A stretch of 64,000 bases of DNA from Eucalyptus grandis (Eukaryota > Streptophyta > Magnoliopsida > Myrtales > Myrtaceae), in assembly GCF_016545825.1 (NCBI RefSeq), contig NC_052621.1, positions 2,194,199-2,258,198 on the forward strand, read 5' to 3'. Position numbers and translations under genes: made by a program. The first letter of the stretch is position 1. Every line of letters starts with the position of its first letter. The notes beneath the pieces were generated by a model that saw only the letters and a program-made list of their open reading frames with translations, did not search any database and was not told where the DNA came from. Positions 1 through 12,500 of this stretch are shown piece after piece.

Positions 1-1280
1 TAGCCAACAATTTCTCATCATAAGAGTTGTGAAGTACATTACTCTAGCTATAGGGAAAGGAAGAAAAAGCTTACCAAGAGTCCTAAAGCTGGGAAGAAGC
101 GAGCAACAATTCACCAAGAACTAACTCTATCCGGGATCAATATCTTTGCCAAAACTAAACCAACCAAATCAATATAACCCAAGTAACAACTAGCAATACA
201 ACCTCCCAAATCAGTAAATAAATATCGATAAGGAGACAAATGCAACAACAATACCAAGATTTTATATGAAAACCCAATGTAGAAAAAAATCATAGATTGC
301 TCAAAAACTTCCACTAATCAACAAGAATATTAAGATACACAAAGTATTTTTTTCTAGTCACATACTAGAGGTTCTACATCAACAATACAATAGTATTTTA
401 TCACCACAAAAGTGGATTATCATAAATAAAGTAAAAAAACTCTAAATGCAATTGGAGAATTCGGAAAAGATTCTCAACGACTGAAACATATCAATTCATA
501 GCCCTCGATTTCATGAATAATATACTCTAATTTGAGCCAATTCCATTACCATTTTGCCTTTAAATCAGAATTAAAACCCACCCCCTCCTTTTCCCTTCTC
601 CTTTGCTCTCTCTTCACGCACTCTCTCTTCTCTTGCTCTCCAGATTCTCGCAAGGAGGAGCCCCACCTTTCTTCTTTTTGCTTTTTGACTTTTTCTTTTA
701 TAATATATTTATTAGTTGAAACCTACCTAAGTGGACCAGCCAACAATTCACCTCATGTGGGAAGTTCCATCATGCCCTCTTTGTTTCCACAACAGTCAAG
801 TTTCACCATAGATAAGATTTTAGTACGGACTTTCTAAAATAGAGAGAATTTCTCTTATACCATACCTAAGATCCAATGATATTTCATATCAATATTCTTC
901 GATCTTAAATGCTATCAGATTTTTGCTTTTCCTTAGATAGATGGCACAATCAGAAGCCGCACCAACTAAAGTCAAATTGAATTCGCATGAGCAATTGATT
1001 AGGAGCTTCATGTTTGATAGAAACTGTTCTTCTCACAATTCATGTGCCAATCAAATTCTATTGTCAGATTTACCCATGTTCGGAATAACCAAAAAATTAA
1101 AATGTTAAAGTCTAAAACGATAAAACGTTGCGAAAGCTATAAGCATTGTAGGGTTATTTCTCGAAAAGCAACTTGTGGCTTTTGTAAGCATTCCAAAAGC
1201 ATTTCGCATCTGCTTCATCAACGCATTTCGAATCTTGTCCTGGTCTTTTAATCCCCCACCCAACGGAGGGGGCATTTCCT
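1..1280. other. Intergenic DNA upstream of the chorismate mutase gene
   Basis: This AT-rich stretch has only short, uncharacteristic open frames and no recognisable protein, RNA gene or repeat. It probably includes distal promoter sequence of the chorismate mutase gene that follows. Confidence 0.4.
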
Positions 1281-1289
1281 CGAATAATT

Positions 1290-3527
1290 AACGCCGCAAC
1301 GTGCGTCCCACGAGGTCCGGACCGTCCGCGCCTTTGTCCTGTCCCGGCTCGCCTGTACGCGGATGTCTGTCCGGCCGGCCCCACGAAGATGGTTGGTCGA
1401 TCGTGTTCTCTTTTCATTTCTTATCCAAGCCGCGCCAAGGAGAACTCCGAAGGGCGTCGCGCAAGAACGACGAGAAAAGAAAATGCCGAGAAAGGAAACA
1501 GCGAAGCCACGGCACGGCCACTGATTGGGCAGCTGATTGCCGAGAAAAGTTCAAACCTCGCCCCGCGGGCAGTGGCGTCCTTTCGGGTTCCTTCGCGACC
1601 AAGTCTGGCAACTTTATTACGCGTTTGATCTCCCGTCATCTCGTTTGCCGTGTACGCTCCGTCTTCATCGAGAACGCTTTCTGGTCAACACCCGCATCGT
1701 AGATTGTTCTTCTGGTTCTTGCTCCGGTCCATCGACGAGAAGCGTTCGAGGTTCGTGATTCTTTTCTTTTTTTTCAACAAAACTGCCGTTGAGTTGCACT
1801 GCGTGTTTTGGCAACTGTTTTTACTTAGTTTGGTAACTGGCATGCTTCGCCTTATCTCTGTTTGCTGCTATTTTTTCCTGTCTCCAAGAATGCCGGAAGA
1901 GCAGCTGCTTCATTTTGCATGATTCATTTTTGTCACATTTTTTTTTTTTTTTCTTTCTGAATTCTTTCGAGGGCTTTCCATTATGCAACGTGCGAATGCG
2001 GTATGTTTTCTGGCTGTGGAAGATGATTTATTGCCTGGGCAATTTTCTTACTCTCGCTCCCACCTCGTCTTCAGCCGTTTCATGTCATTGGGATCGAATT
2101 CTCTGCACTTTGCTTGTTTTTGTGTTTGCTTTTGGTGCTTGTTAGTCAGATTTATGTGTTGAAGATTCACATTTTTGGTAGAATGGCCATGATCATGCGC
2201 TCTTGCAGTCAGCATTTTCCGAAGTTTCTATTTTTGTTAAACTGCTGGTTTGTTATGATACGAAGTATGAAAGGAGTTTTCTTTTTCCCCCTTTATTTTC
2301 CTTTGGTATTTTCACCTGATATTAGACCCTTCCCCAATATGGCACGCGGAAATGGTTTTACATGCACAGGATTCTAGATGACCGCTATTTTCTTTACTCC
2401 CAGAGCTGGTCTCTTATATTTGCGATGATTGATTACTCATCCTTCACTTTCGGTAAGTGAGATCAATTGAATATTTCTGTATGAATGAATTAATTGCGAC
2501 CAAGATTGTGGAAAATGCAGAGTGATTGTGTGGAATGAAGTCATTCTTATTTAATGTAGGATTAGTCTAGTCCTAGAAGATCTTTGAAGTGTCCAATTAT
2601 ACTAGGAAGGATTCAAGTAACGCGTATTGGGGATACCTAGAAAATTTGATTGCGAAACCCAACCCAAGTTCAACTTTGTTTTGTTGATGAACCACTTGAA
2701 GCCACCGAATTTTGGTGTCCCCTGATTTGGTTCTTTGGGTAAATCTTGGTGTACTGGTTTAGCTTGGAAACTAGTTACTTTTTATATTCAAATTTTAGAG
2801 AGAAGTGTTAGGAACAGTTGTCCTTGTAGATACGCTTGTGCAGGATAGAGAAATGAGAACTATTTCTAGAAGTCATATGACTTTTCAGCCTTTCATGGCT
2901 TTGTCACTGTGGCATTCTGTATTATCACAAAGTTAATAAATAAATTTCTAGGCGGCACCATAGCAGATGAGAAGTACTGCCAGTGCCAAGCATAATCAGA
3001 CTTTTATTTCAGTAAATGGTTATTGCCTGTGCCATTGAAATTGATCATTATGAAACTAAGTTGCCAATCTTTTGATAATTTTATCCAAAACTTCACCAGA
3101 AAGTAGTTTTGTTGCAATTTTAAACTTGAGAAGAGCTACTAAATGATATCATGACTCTGAAGAAGATGCACAGTGACTCAGAAGAAAATGTAGTTATGCA
3201 ACACCATTTTCCCCTAATAACAGTGTGAAATTTTGATATGAGATTGCATCTTGAACACGGACAAGCTTTCTTTTAGAGCTTTACTGTCACAATGAGATTT
3301 CTCTTACCTTTAAGGATGAAAATCCAACTTCTGGAGCCAGTGATGACTTTTTGCTGACAGTTTAGACTTGCTATTTTAAGCATTCTTTAACATCCTTTGG
3401 TTTTTTCCATCATAAAATCCATCATGTAGCTGACAAGTAGTTATAGTATTATCTAGCATAGCAAGCTGCTGCTTTGTGTTAATTAGCTGAGTGCTGTTCT
3501 TTACTTTGGTTCGTGTCTTACAGTCCC
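1290..3527 (+). promoter_or_regulatory. Probable promoter, 5' UTR exon and leader intron of CM2
   Basis: A GC-rich island (about 1290-1750) stands out from the AT-rich surroundings, as plant first exons often do. It is followed by about 1.7 kb without a coherent coding frame. A good splice acceptor (TTACAG, AG at 3522-3523) lies four bases before the chorismate mutase ATG at 3528. The arrangement suggests a non-coding first exon within 1290-1750, perhaps with its donor near 1750, and a long leader intron. The transcription start and donor are inferred, not proven. Confidence 0.5.
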
Positions 3528-6105
3528 ATGGCAGATGTCATAAAAGTAGCAGACTCCAGTGAAATGACACTTGAAACAGTGAGAGACTCCTTGATAAGAG
3601 AAGAAGATACAATCATATTCTCTCTCATTGAGAGAGCTAAATACCCCATTAATGTCGGTGCTTACGATAAAACCAAAACTGCAATTCCTGAATGCTCTGA
3701 TTCTTTAGTTGAGTTCATCATTAAGGAAACGGAAGCGGCTCATGCTAAGGTAAGATGCATACTTTTATTGTTGTCCCACCAAATGGTATGCCTTTTGAGT
3801 TATCAATATCATGGTTATGGTAAGGCAATTTGTCTGTCCTTTTTTTCTCCGTCAAAATGAAAAAATCGTTTGTTTGTCCTTTTTTCAGATCAATAAAAGT
3901 TGTATAATGGGCTGGTTGTGACTTCACCTGATTATTTTTCCTTTAATGGATTTTGTTGGACACAGCATTTACTTTGATTGTTAGTACAATATGACATAAA
4001 AGAGATATTCCTTTGGCATCTTTTCTGAAATCATGGGACAGGATTTGTTGCATTTCTTGTTTATTTTCATATGGAAAGTTTTCTATGTTAAGGGCAGAGC
4101 AGTCCTTTCTGCATAGGGATTTGCTGTCAGTAGAAAATTAAACGTCCAAAGGATAGAATTAATTCTATCGGCAACTGTGTATATCCTTCCTTAGCACCAT
4201 GTCCATTTATAGAGAAATACTGTTTAAGGACCTTAATTCATTGCCATGACAATTTGAAGGATCGTATTTCTCCTGCAAACAAAACATAGAGAAGTACTTG
4301 CAAAATGGATGGAAAGGGCGAAGAAATGCGACTGTCTGTCGCATGTGATGCCTCTACATCCTACTGTTGTATGAGTTCTGTACACATGATTATTGCATGA
4401 TTGCAAATAAAATATCCACAATTTTGTCTTCAGTTTTCTGAATGTAAAATTGCTCAACTAGCTAGTTATGCATATCCTTGTCCAGAATCTAGATGCTTGT
4501 TTTACTAATCATGGCCCACTATGAAACAGTGCGGTCGGTATGAAAACCCAGAAGAACATCCTTTCTTCCCTGATGACTTGCCAACCTCACTTGTGCCGGC
4601 TTTCAACTTTCCAAAGGCAATTTTCTTTTCCAGCTCTCTGGTTTGCTTTCTCCATCAGACAGCTTTGGATAAATGCATTTACCTCTCTATCATCATTAGA
4701 TTTGTTGGACTGACCCCAATTACAGATTTTGCATCCTGCAGCTGCTTCAATTAATGTAAACAGTACTCTATGGGAAGTATATTTTGCTCAACTACTTCCA
4801 CTGATTACTGTCCCTGGGGATGATGGCAACTATGCCTCTACGGCTGTCAGTGATCTTGCATGTTTGCAGGTAAAGAGTGCCGATGAAATTATGACTAGTG
4901 ATTGGAGTACTGAACATATATGTTGTCTTAATAAGGGGATATTTTTTTCCCCTGTTTCTAACGAGAGACATAAGTTCTTGAAAGGCTGGAGATTTTGAGA
5001 TCTCTTTAGGAGGTCCAGAGTTCTTGTTAGAGTAACCAAAAGGATTCTGCAGGGCATTTATGGGCTCCATCCCTCCATAAGTATTTCAATCTACAACATT
5101 TGAATGCAACCAATTGGAAGTGGTTAAAGTATTGACCAACAGGAGACTAAATTACATAATAGTGATTATACTATTTTTTGTAAGCCAAGGTGTTTCAATT
5201 AACTGGTGAAGTAACAATGCAACTTTTTGAAAGGCATAATTATCTGATGTGTACTTTGTAGTTTGTAGATAATGACTAAATGACTAGAATGTAAAAAGGT
5301 CGATCTTGATTGATCCCACTGCTAGAAAACAAGATGCTACTACTTGTGTCAAACAAAATGGTCACAGACAAAGTTGATCCACCCTTATGATATTTGGACT
5401 TCAGTACTGCTGGGACTATGTGGACTGATGTTAACAACTGCCCTGCAGGCCCTCTCAAGAAGGATCCATTATGGAAAATTCGTGGCTGAGGTTAAATTTA
5501 AGGAATCTCCTCAAGAGTATGAACCTGCAATTCGTTCCCAGGTATGTTGATCTTGTCTGTTTAATTATTGAGCAAAATTCTACTGTATTTTCTGTGACGA
5601 CATACGTCTCAGAGAAAGAAAACTACTGGGTGCCAATATTGTGACCGAATACCTAGTTCCTGTCAAGTTTGGTAAGGGTTTGAAGGGAACCAAACAATAC
5701 GCAATTGGCCAGTATTGGTGTAGTTTGGTTTTCAGCTTTAAACAAACAGTGAACAGCCATGGAACTACAGAACCAATAGCTTTTGGATCTCACTTAAAGC
5801 TGCAAGTTAGTCCGCCTCCTGAACTTACATTCTCTAAGCCAACGGCTCAATGGGTGTGATCTTGCTCTTTCCAGGATAGAGATGCTCTGATGAAGTTGCT
5901 GACCTTTGAGAGCGTAGAGGAGAGGGTGAAGAGGAGGGTCGCCAAGAAGACAATGTTGTTTGGGCAGGAGGTGAGCCTCAATGACAATTGCGATGAGAAG
6001 AAGCTAAAGATCGATCCTGCCGTTGTTTCTCGCCTCTACGAAGAATGGGTGATGCCCTTGACCAAGCTAGTGGAGGTCGAGTACCTCCTACGCCGCCTAG
6101 ATTAG
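3528..6105 (+). CDS. CM2: Chorismate mutase, cytosolic (CM2 type)
   Basis: Converts chorismate to prephenate, the committed step to phenylalanine and tyrosine. Five coding exons join in frame: 3528-3749, 4530-4616, 4726-4869, 5449-5541 and 5875-6105, giving 258 residues, the usual length of plant cytosolic CM2. Visible family motifs are DSLIREEDTIIFSLIERAKY near the N-terminus, GDDGNYASTAVSDLACLQ, ALSRRIHYGKFVAEVKF, LMKLLTFESVEERV and the C-terminal KLVEVEYLLRRLD. There is no plastid transit peptide before the conserved helix, so the protein should be cytosolic. Members of this subtype are generally not feedback-regulated by aromatic amino acids (family knowledge). All introns are GT-AG except intron 2 (4617-4725), which starts with GC. 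Every junction is phase 0, and no frame lesion is seen. Confidence 0.93.
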
Positions 6106-6390
6106 TGCATACTCTGTACTGCAACTCCATGTTATGGATCAACATCGTACTTATCTTCCTATCTTTTGATATCAAAATCATGTGTAAGCAGGCGTGGTGG
6201 AGAAAGCATATATTCGGATCATGACTAGAGATCATGTCTATAAAAACGCACGGTTTACGTTTTGACATTTTTGAATGAATAAAAATCGGGTTCTTTTTTA
6301 TCCTGCATATATACAATCCAAGTTATGCAGAGTTGATCTGACCCCTTGGTATCTGAGAACCAGGAAGTACTACTTTGAAGGTGCATGGTA

Positions 6391-6426
<36 letters not shown>

Positions 6427-7150
6427 TAAGATAAAGACAAGGTTGTCTGTACCTGAAAAATGGCTTCAAGCACAAAAATCCTGAGTTTTGTTGGCATGCA
6501 GGGAGCAACAGCCCGGGTCTTCTGAGGATGTCTGGTCAACTGAGGTAGCAGTGATTATAGAATCCAATGAGAATATCAAGACCATTATATTCTTCAGCAA
6601 ATAAAAGAAAAAAGACCTAATGAACAAAAACCATTACTCTTTATTGCCAAGTCTTTCTTCTTTACCTAATACAGGCAAAATTGATGCGGTCAAATTAAGG
6701 AGATTGGAGGCCAATATGGTGCCCCATACCATTTTTTTGTGTGTATCTAGACACATGACAAAAGATGGTTAAAGTTGGTTTACAAGAGTTCTCGATTGAG
6801 GACTAATGGATCCAACCATCTTGTTATTTGGAAAATCTAGAAAGTAAGAGGAATCAACATGGAAATTATAGCGGGAGATGACGAAATTAAATTTCTCCGA
6901 CAAGTGAATTATATAAATTAATGAGTGAGGTTTCCGCCGTGCGATTTTTCTTTGCAAATATTTATTATAATTATAAAAGTACTACTCGTATTTCACCTTG
7001 CCGTGTCAAAAAAAAAAAAATTTCCTCCTAAATCTAAATTTGCGAGTCCCCGGCTGCTGCACTTTTCTTTTACCTTACCGTTAAATTAGTCTGCTGGCTT
7101 GCGGTTATGTTCATCCAAGCTAAGATCCAGCGATGCCTTTGCCTGAAAAG
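6106..7150. other. Intergenic DNA between CM2 and the CLASSY gene
   Basis: Holds the CM2 3' region, with an AATAAA-like signal near 6277, a CT microsatellite at 6393-6423, and otherwise AT-rich sequence without recognisable genes. The short open frames over the microsatellite are products of the repeat. Confidence 0.5.
6393..6423. repeat. (CT)n microsatellite
   Basis: An uninterrupted CT dinucleotide run of about 31 bases lies downstream of CM2. Confidence 0.95.
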
Positions 7151-7774
7151 ACACTTCACGCGAGGATAATAATGCCACTAATATATTCTCCCACCTTTTT
7201 TTTTCCGGAAAAAGGAAAGAGAAAAGGTTCGACAGAGAAAAAGAAATCGACAGATGAAAAACAGATCCGGCCTCTGACTCGGTCTGCAGAAAGTCAGTCT
7301 CACTTTCATCTCATTTCCTTCTTTATCTCAAGAAGTCATCACGTTTCATCACTCCCACGAGCCTCTCCTTCTTCACCCAACTACTCATCAGCAATTCCAC
7401 TTTGGTCCCACGTCTCTCTCTCTCTCTCAAAGGCTCAAGACAGTGTTGACATTACATCACATTTTTACAGACCAACAGAAATTTTACACAGGAATCTTTA
7501 TCCTGCCAAGAAAAGCAGCAAAGCCCGCTTCTCTCTCTTCCTTAATCGTTTCCATGGATTGCCCAGTAAACAGAGACAGCGAGCGAGAGCATTCACTTTT
7601 TCTACCGAAAACAAGAGAAAAAAGCAAGAACCTTTAAAGCTTTGTTTTTTAGCAGTCAGGAGAAAAGAAAAATAAAGCCTTGCGCCCTGCACAGAATCCA
7701 ATACTCTGTGTGCATAGATTTCTCCGTTTCACTGTCCCTGTCTCCTCTCTCTCTTGGTTCCTGCAAATTTTCTT

Positions 7775-7809
<35 letters not shown>

Positions 7810-9524
7810 GCTCTGAAGACTGAACCTCCCAACGACATTTCAAGACCCTTCTTCTCTCTCTCTCTCTCTCTATTCTTATTCTTGAGGGGGTCAAACGATC
7901 GCCGGAAATCTGTCACAGTCGCTGGTTAAAGTAATTAACAGCTCTCTTACTTACCCGTGAGCCGTTCTTTCATTATCTATTTTGCATTAATTAAAGGTTG
8001 CGACTTCTGCATTGCATTTTCTTCTTGGGTGTGTCGTGTGTTGTCATACTCAAGCTTCCGAAAGGTACTTCATTTTATTTTATTTTTGACGATCGCGGTG
8101 ATGTTATCTGCACCTTTTCTATCAAGCTGTCTCCTTACTTTCTTGGGTTGGAGCCTGATTTTTTTCCTTTTTTCTGTTTGCGTGAGTGGATACCTGTTTT
8201 TCCATGTTTTCAGCTCTTCTGTATGACACGATTCTTGCTTTAATTTGCTTTTCCGAGTAAGTTTTTCTCTTTATCTTTGTTTTAGGTCCCGATATAGATC
8301 GCATGGCCATGGAAAGAAGGAAATGGAATGTCCTACCATTTTTGCTAGGTTAGAAAGTTAATGCTCTGCTTTAAAGGTACAGAGGATCATGTCTCTTATA
8401 AGAGGGAAATGAAAATGGTAAGTGAGTAAGGGCGTGAAGTTTTTCTTTAGCTGTAAAACAGAGTTTCAAGCTGTATTTCCTTTTGTTTTTAACTCGTTAT
8501 TGTCTTTGCAGAATACATTTCGCTGGATGCTCTTGAAAGGTGAGAATTCCGTGACTCGGTATACAGAAAATTCAGAGTGGCCTGCTTTAGTAATTAGGAA
8601 GAAGCTATGCAAGCCAGTGCCTAATTTCAGTTTTGCAGTAATTCTTTTTTTTTTTTTCTTTTTTGTCTTTTTTAATTATTATATATTGCTCTGATGTAGC
8701 CTCATCTTGATAATGAAAGTTCATTTGTCAGTATGAACTGATCGATCAAGTTTAGCATCTTGAGGTTGAACCAAAATTGATAAAGGCAGCATCAACATAT
8801 TTTTTGACAAATGCCATGGATCCGTTTCATGAGGGTTCCAATTTTTCTTTCAGATGGTTATCTAACATGGCTCAAATCAATAGTTCGACATTTTCTCTCC
8901 TGACTTTCTCTCTTTCCTGAGAGATTAATCTAGTGGAACATATGATTATCTTCACAAACAATGATCTTAGGCATAGCATGTTCTGCATTTAAAAAAAAAG
9001 ATAGGTAGATTTATACCACATGGTGGATCTACCATTATAGTGGCGGTGGTTGGCCTAGGGATGATGATGTCCCAATAATTAATGCACATAAGTTCTACTT
9101 TCTCAAGTGTTTCAATGTGCTGGGCCTGATGGGGAATCTTTGCGATACTTCTCAGGTACGTGATTCCAAACCAGCATTTCATTGAAAGCTGGAGAAAGGA
9201 TTTCACTGCTGCAGAGTTATGGGAAGGAGGAGAGATTTATATCTGTCCAAGCATCCATTTAATGCATACCGTAAGCATTGGCTCTCAATCTCATTTGCTT
9301 CTTTCATTTTGACAAATCTCCCGATTCAAGATTGAAAGCAGATGTCTGGCTTCATCCATGCATGATAAATAGTTCTCATTGAAGTGCTGCAATTGAGTTA
9401 ACTGATTAAACAAACTTTTGGTACTGCTATAATTGAAAGGGAGATGTGACTTCATGGCAACCTGATGAGGCCGATATGATTAGTTTTCTTATAGTCCTAG
9501 ACTTTCTTCTAAAATTGTATAGGC
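7150..9524 (+). promoter_or_regulatory. Promoter and probable spliced leader of the CLASSY gene
   Basis: A pyrimidine-rich stretch with CT runs at 7777-7805 and about 7855-7871 looks like a plant 5' UTR and core promoter region. It is followed by intron-like T-rich DNA up to the first certain coding exon. A short ATG-led segment at 8303-8348 ends before GT (8349-8350). It would join in phase to an acceptor AG at 9521-9522, giving a 15-residue N-terminus starting MAMERRKW. This first exon is a hypothesis only. An alternative is an ATG at 9570. Confidence 0.4.
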
Positions 9525-12500
9525 AATAAATTGCAATCATTTAATTTCCAGTATCCCGTGCTTTTCCTGATGTCAGCTTTTGAGGCTTTGTGTGTGGGAT
9601 CATGGCAACCTGTGGAGTCAATAAGAATTAGCCATGGAAGAATGACCACATGCACTGTTGATGACCAGTATACAATCGAGGAAAGTGGACCTTTCACTAA
9701 TGTGCGGATAAAGTCACGTCAAGCAACTTTATCTGACTGTACCTGCTTTTTGAGGCCTGGGGTGGACATATGCGTGCTTTCTCCTAGCGAAAAATCAGAT
9801 TGCTTTGGAGAACTTCAAGAGCCTGTAAGTTTGCCTGCTTGTTTGGTAGTGTTCTCCCTCAGAGCATTATCGCTTGAAGCTTCTTCTCGCTGTGTTTATA
9901 CAGTGAGCTCAATGGGTTGTTTGTGCATTAGTGCTGTCTCCCTTCACTCAAGCAACTAAAAGGGTTTCCTTTTCAATGTTACTACTATTTAGTACTTCTT
10001 TCCTTGAGACATAAGTTGATTCGTATCGGACATGATGACATTCATCCATATGCAGTGTAGACTAATTGTACTACTGGTGTTTCTGCATTAGTCGATTTCA
10101 CATCTGCTTGATATTGGAGGGGAAATTGTTATTCACTGCTTACATGCAGTGACTTGTTCAATCTGAAGTTAAAAACTACTCATTTTCGTCACCTTTGTCC
10201 TCATGGTTGAGCTGTTTTTGTGTGGTATTTCTGCCATTTGAATACTCATATACAAAAGGCTTGACACTCAACAAAGCATCCTATTTGAGAGGATTCATAT
10301 AGGTGAAACCACTTAAAAAGCTTAATTTTGTTGTTGCTGTTGTTACTGTTGTGTTATCATCAAGAACATTGAAAATAATGTTTTCCAGACTGGGTTTGGT
10401 GCTTTATAAAAGGGTCTTATTTCAGAATGAGTCTTACAGCACAACATTGTCCAATCCATGATACAATCAAGTATATCCCCTAATTATGGTTATTCGCATT
10501 GCAAAATTTTCGATCTCGCTTAACTTGAAAATTCAGAATATCTAGTGAAACGATTCCTTCTTTAAATCTAAACCATTGTCCTTTTCTTTTTAGGGGTGGG
10601 TTGATGCACGGATAAGTTCGATTGAGAGGAAGCCTCATGAATCTAGATGCTGCTGTCAGTTCTATGTGAAATTGTACACTTCCAAATGTCCTCTTGGCTC
10701 AGAAAAAGGAGTACTTAGTCAAGAGATTATTTTAGTAGGAATAGATGACATCTCCATCCTCCAAAGACTCGATTCTAAACATTTTGAAAGCCAGCTATAT
10801 CGGTGGACGTACGCCGAGGACTGCTCTTTATTGCAGAGAAGTAAATTGCTACTAGGAAGATTCTTGGCTGACATTTCTTGGTTACTTGTCACATCAGCCC
10901 TGAAACAGATCATTTTCAATATAAGGTCACTGCACAATAAGATTGTCTACGAGATATGTGGTCGTGATGGAAGAGTCTCTTTCGATACTGACAATAACTT
11001 GAGAACTTTGAACTTCAAAGTCGAAAATGAAGTTATGCTTCCTATCATAGTCCAGCACATTCCAACGAAAACAAGTGAGGCAGTTGTTGCTTTTGAAGAA
11101 CATGAATCTGCACTTGTGCCCTTCTCAGATGTTATGGACTTGAGACGCTCCAAACGTAGAAACGTTCAGCCAGAGCGTTTCCTTGGATGTGATGTATCCC
11201 AGTTAAACATTTCCTTTCATACTACAGGGCTATACAAGGTTGATAAATGGAATAATATCGAAGAAGATGAAGAAATGTCTCTACCGCTCTCTGAGCTATT
11301 CGGTTTGCGTGCAAAAAGTTCAGTTGAGCATGCAGGGCTTAAGAAAAGGAAGTGGTCCCGCAAAAGGAAAACCACAAGAGATCTTGTTGTGCATGAGAAG
11401 TCATTTGAATCGAGGGAGGAAAAACAGACCGTTGGTAAGCGGAAGGACTATCACACTGAATCAAGCACCAGTAGTCGAAAGGATTACCAAAATCGACTTG
11501 CTATTGTTCCTCTGGGTACTGAAAGTGATCCTATTGCCCTCAATCAATATCATCCACGAGCCAAGATCCCGAGAAATCGTTCGCGGGTGAACAATGAAGA
11601 TCCATTGTATTATTCTATGCAAAGTTCATCGGTCGAGCAGGGTAGGGGCTTTCCTGATCTAGAAGATATGGAGTTTGAAACAAGATGGGTCGGAAGTCCT
11701 CCAGGCAAGAAAATTCAACGGAAAAAGTACCACCAAGTACAAACCAAAAGAGAGTGTCTGACTGAGGAGAGAATCTACGGCCAAAGAACCTTAAGTGCTG
11801 GCATGTATAAGGATCTCATAAAGTCTTACATGAAGAGCATTGATTCCACAGTAACAAACAATGAAGAGCCGCTTTTGGTAGATCAGTGGAACAGATTGGC
11901 CAGCAGAAACCATGTGGACCGCCGATTTGAGGTGGAAATGCCCTCACCTGTTGAGGAAGTTGAAGACCCCGAATTAGAGATGTTGTGGAGAGAGATGGAG
12001 CTGTCCATGACATCATCATACCTTTTCGAGGAGAACGAGGTACATATCTTTCAGTTGTTATCCAGGATCTCTGCCATTTAATGAGGGAAGGGTAGGAATA
12101 AAGGATGCTTTATGACTTGAGAACTAAAAACTTCATAGTTTCTTTAACATACAATGTTAGATGCACTATCAATACATTTGGGCCTTAATTAGTATATTTC
12201 TTTTTCAGGGATCGAAAGCTGAACTGTGCAATGAGTATGTTGAAAGAACAATTAATCGCTGCCACCATGAGAATATTCTGGACGAGGAAATCGGGATTTT
12301 ATGCAAATTGTGTGGTACTGTGATCTCTGAAATAAGGGATATTTCACCAGCATTTGTAAGTCATCGACACTTCATTTCATGTACAGTTTCTTTATCTGCC
12401 ACTCCACATTTGGCATTGCCTTGTCCAAAATTTTTCTAAATGTATCTGGTGGCTGTTGCCATCTATTTCGTGAATTCTTGCACCTCAGTCCATCATTGCA

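Noticed and set aside
7133..7929. Several open frames of 80-180 codons in the CT-rich leader
   Set aside because: Low-complexity Ser/Leu or Arg/Glu runs produced by CT/GA repeats; better explained as promoter and 5' UTR of the CLASSY gene.
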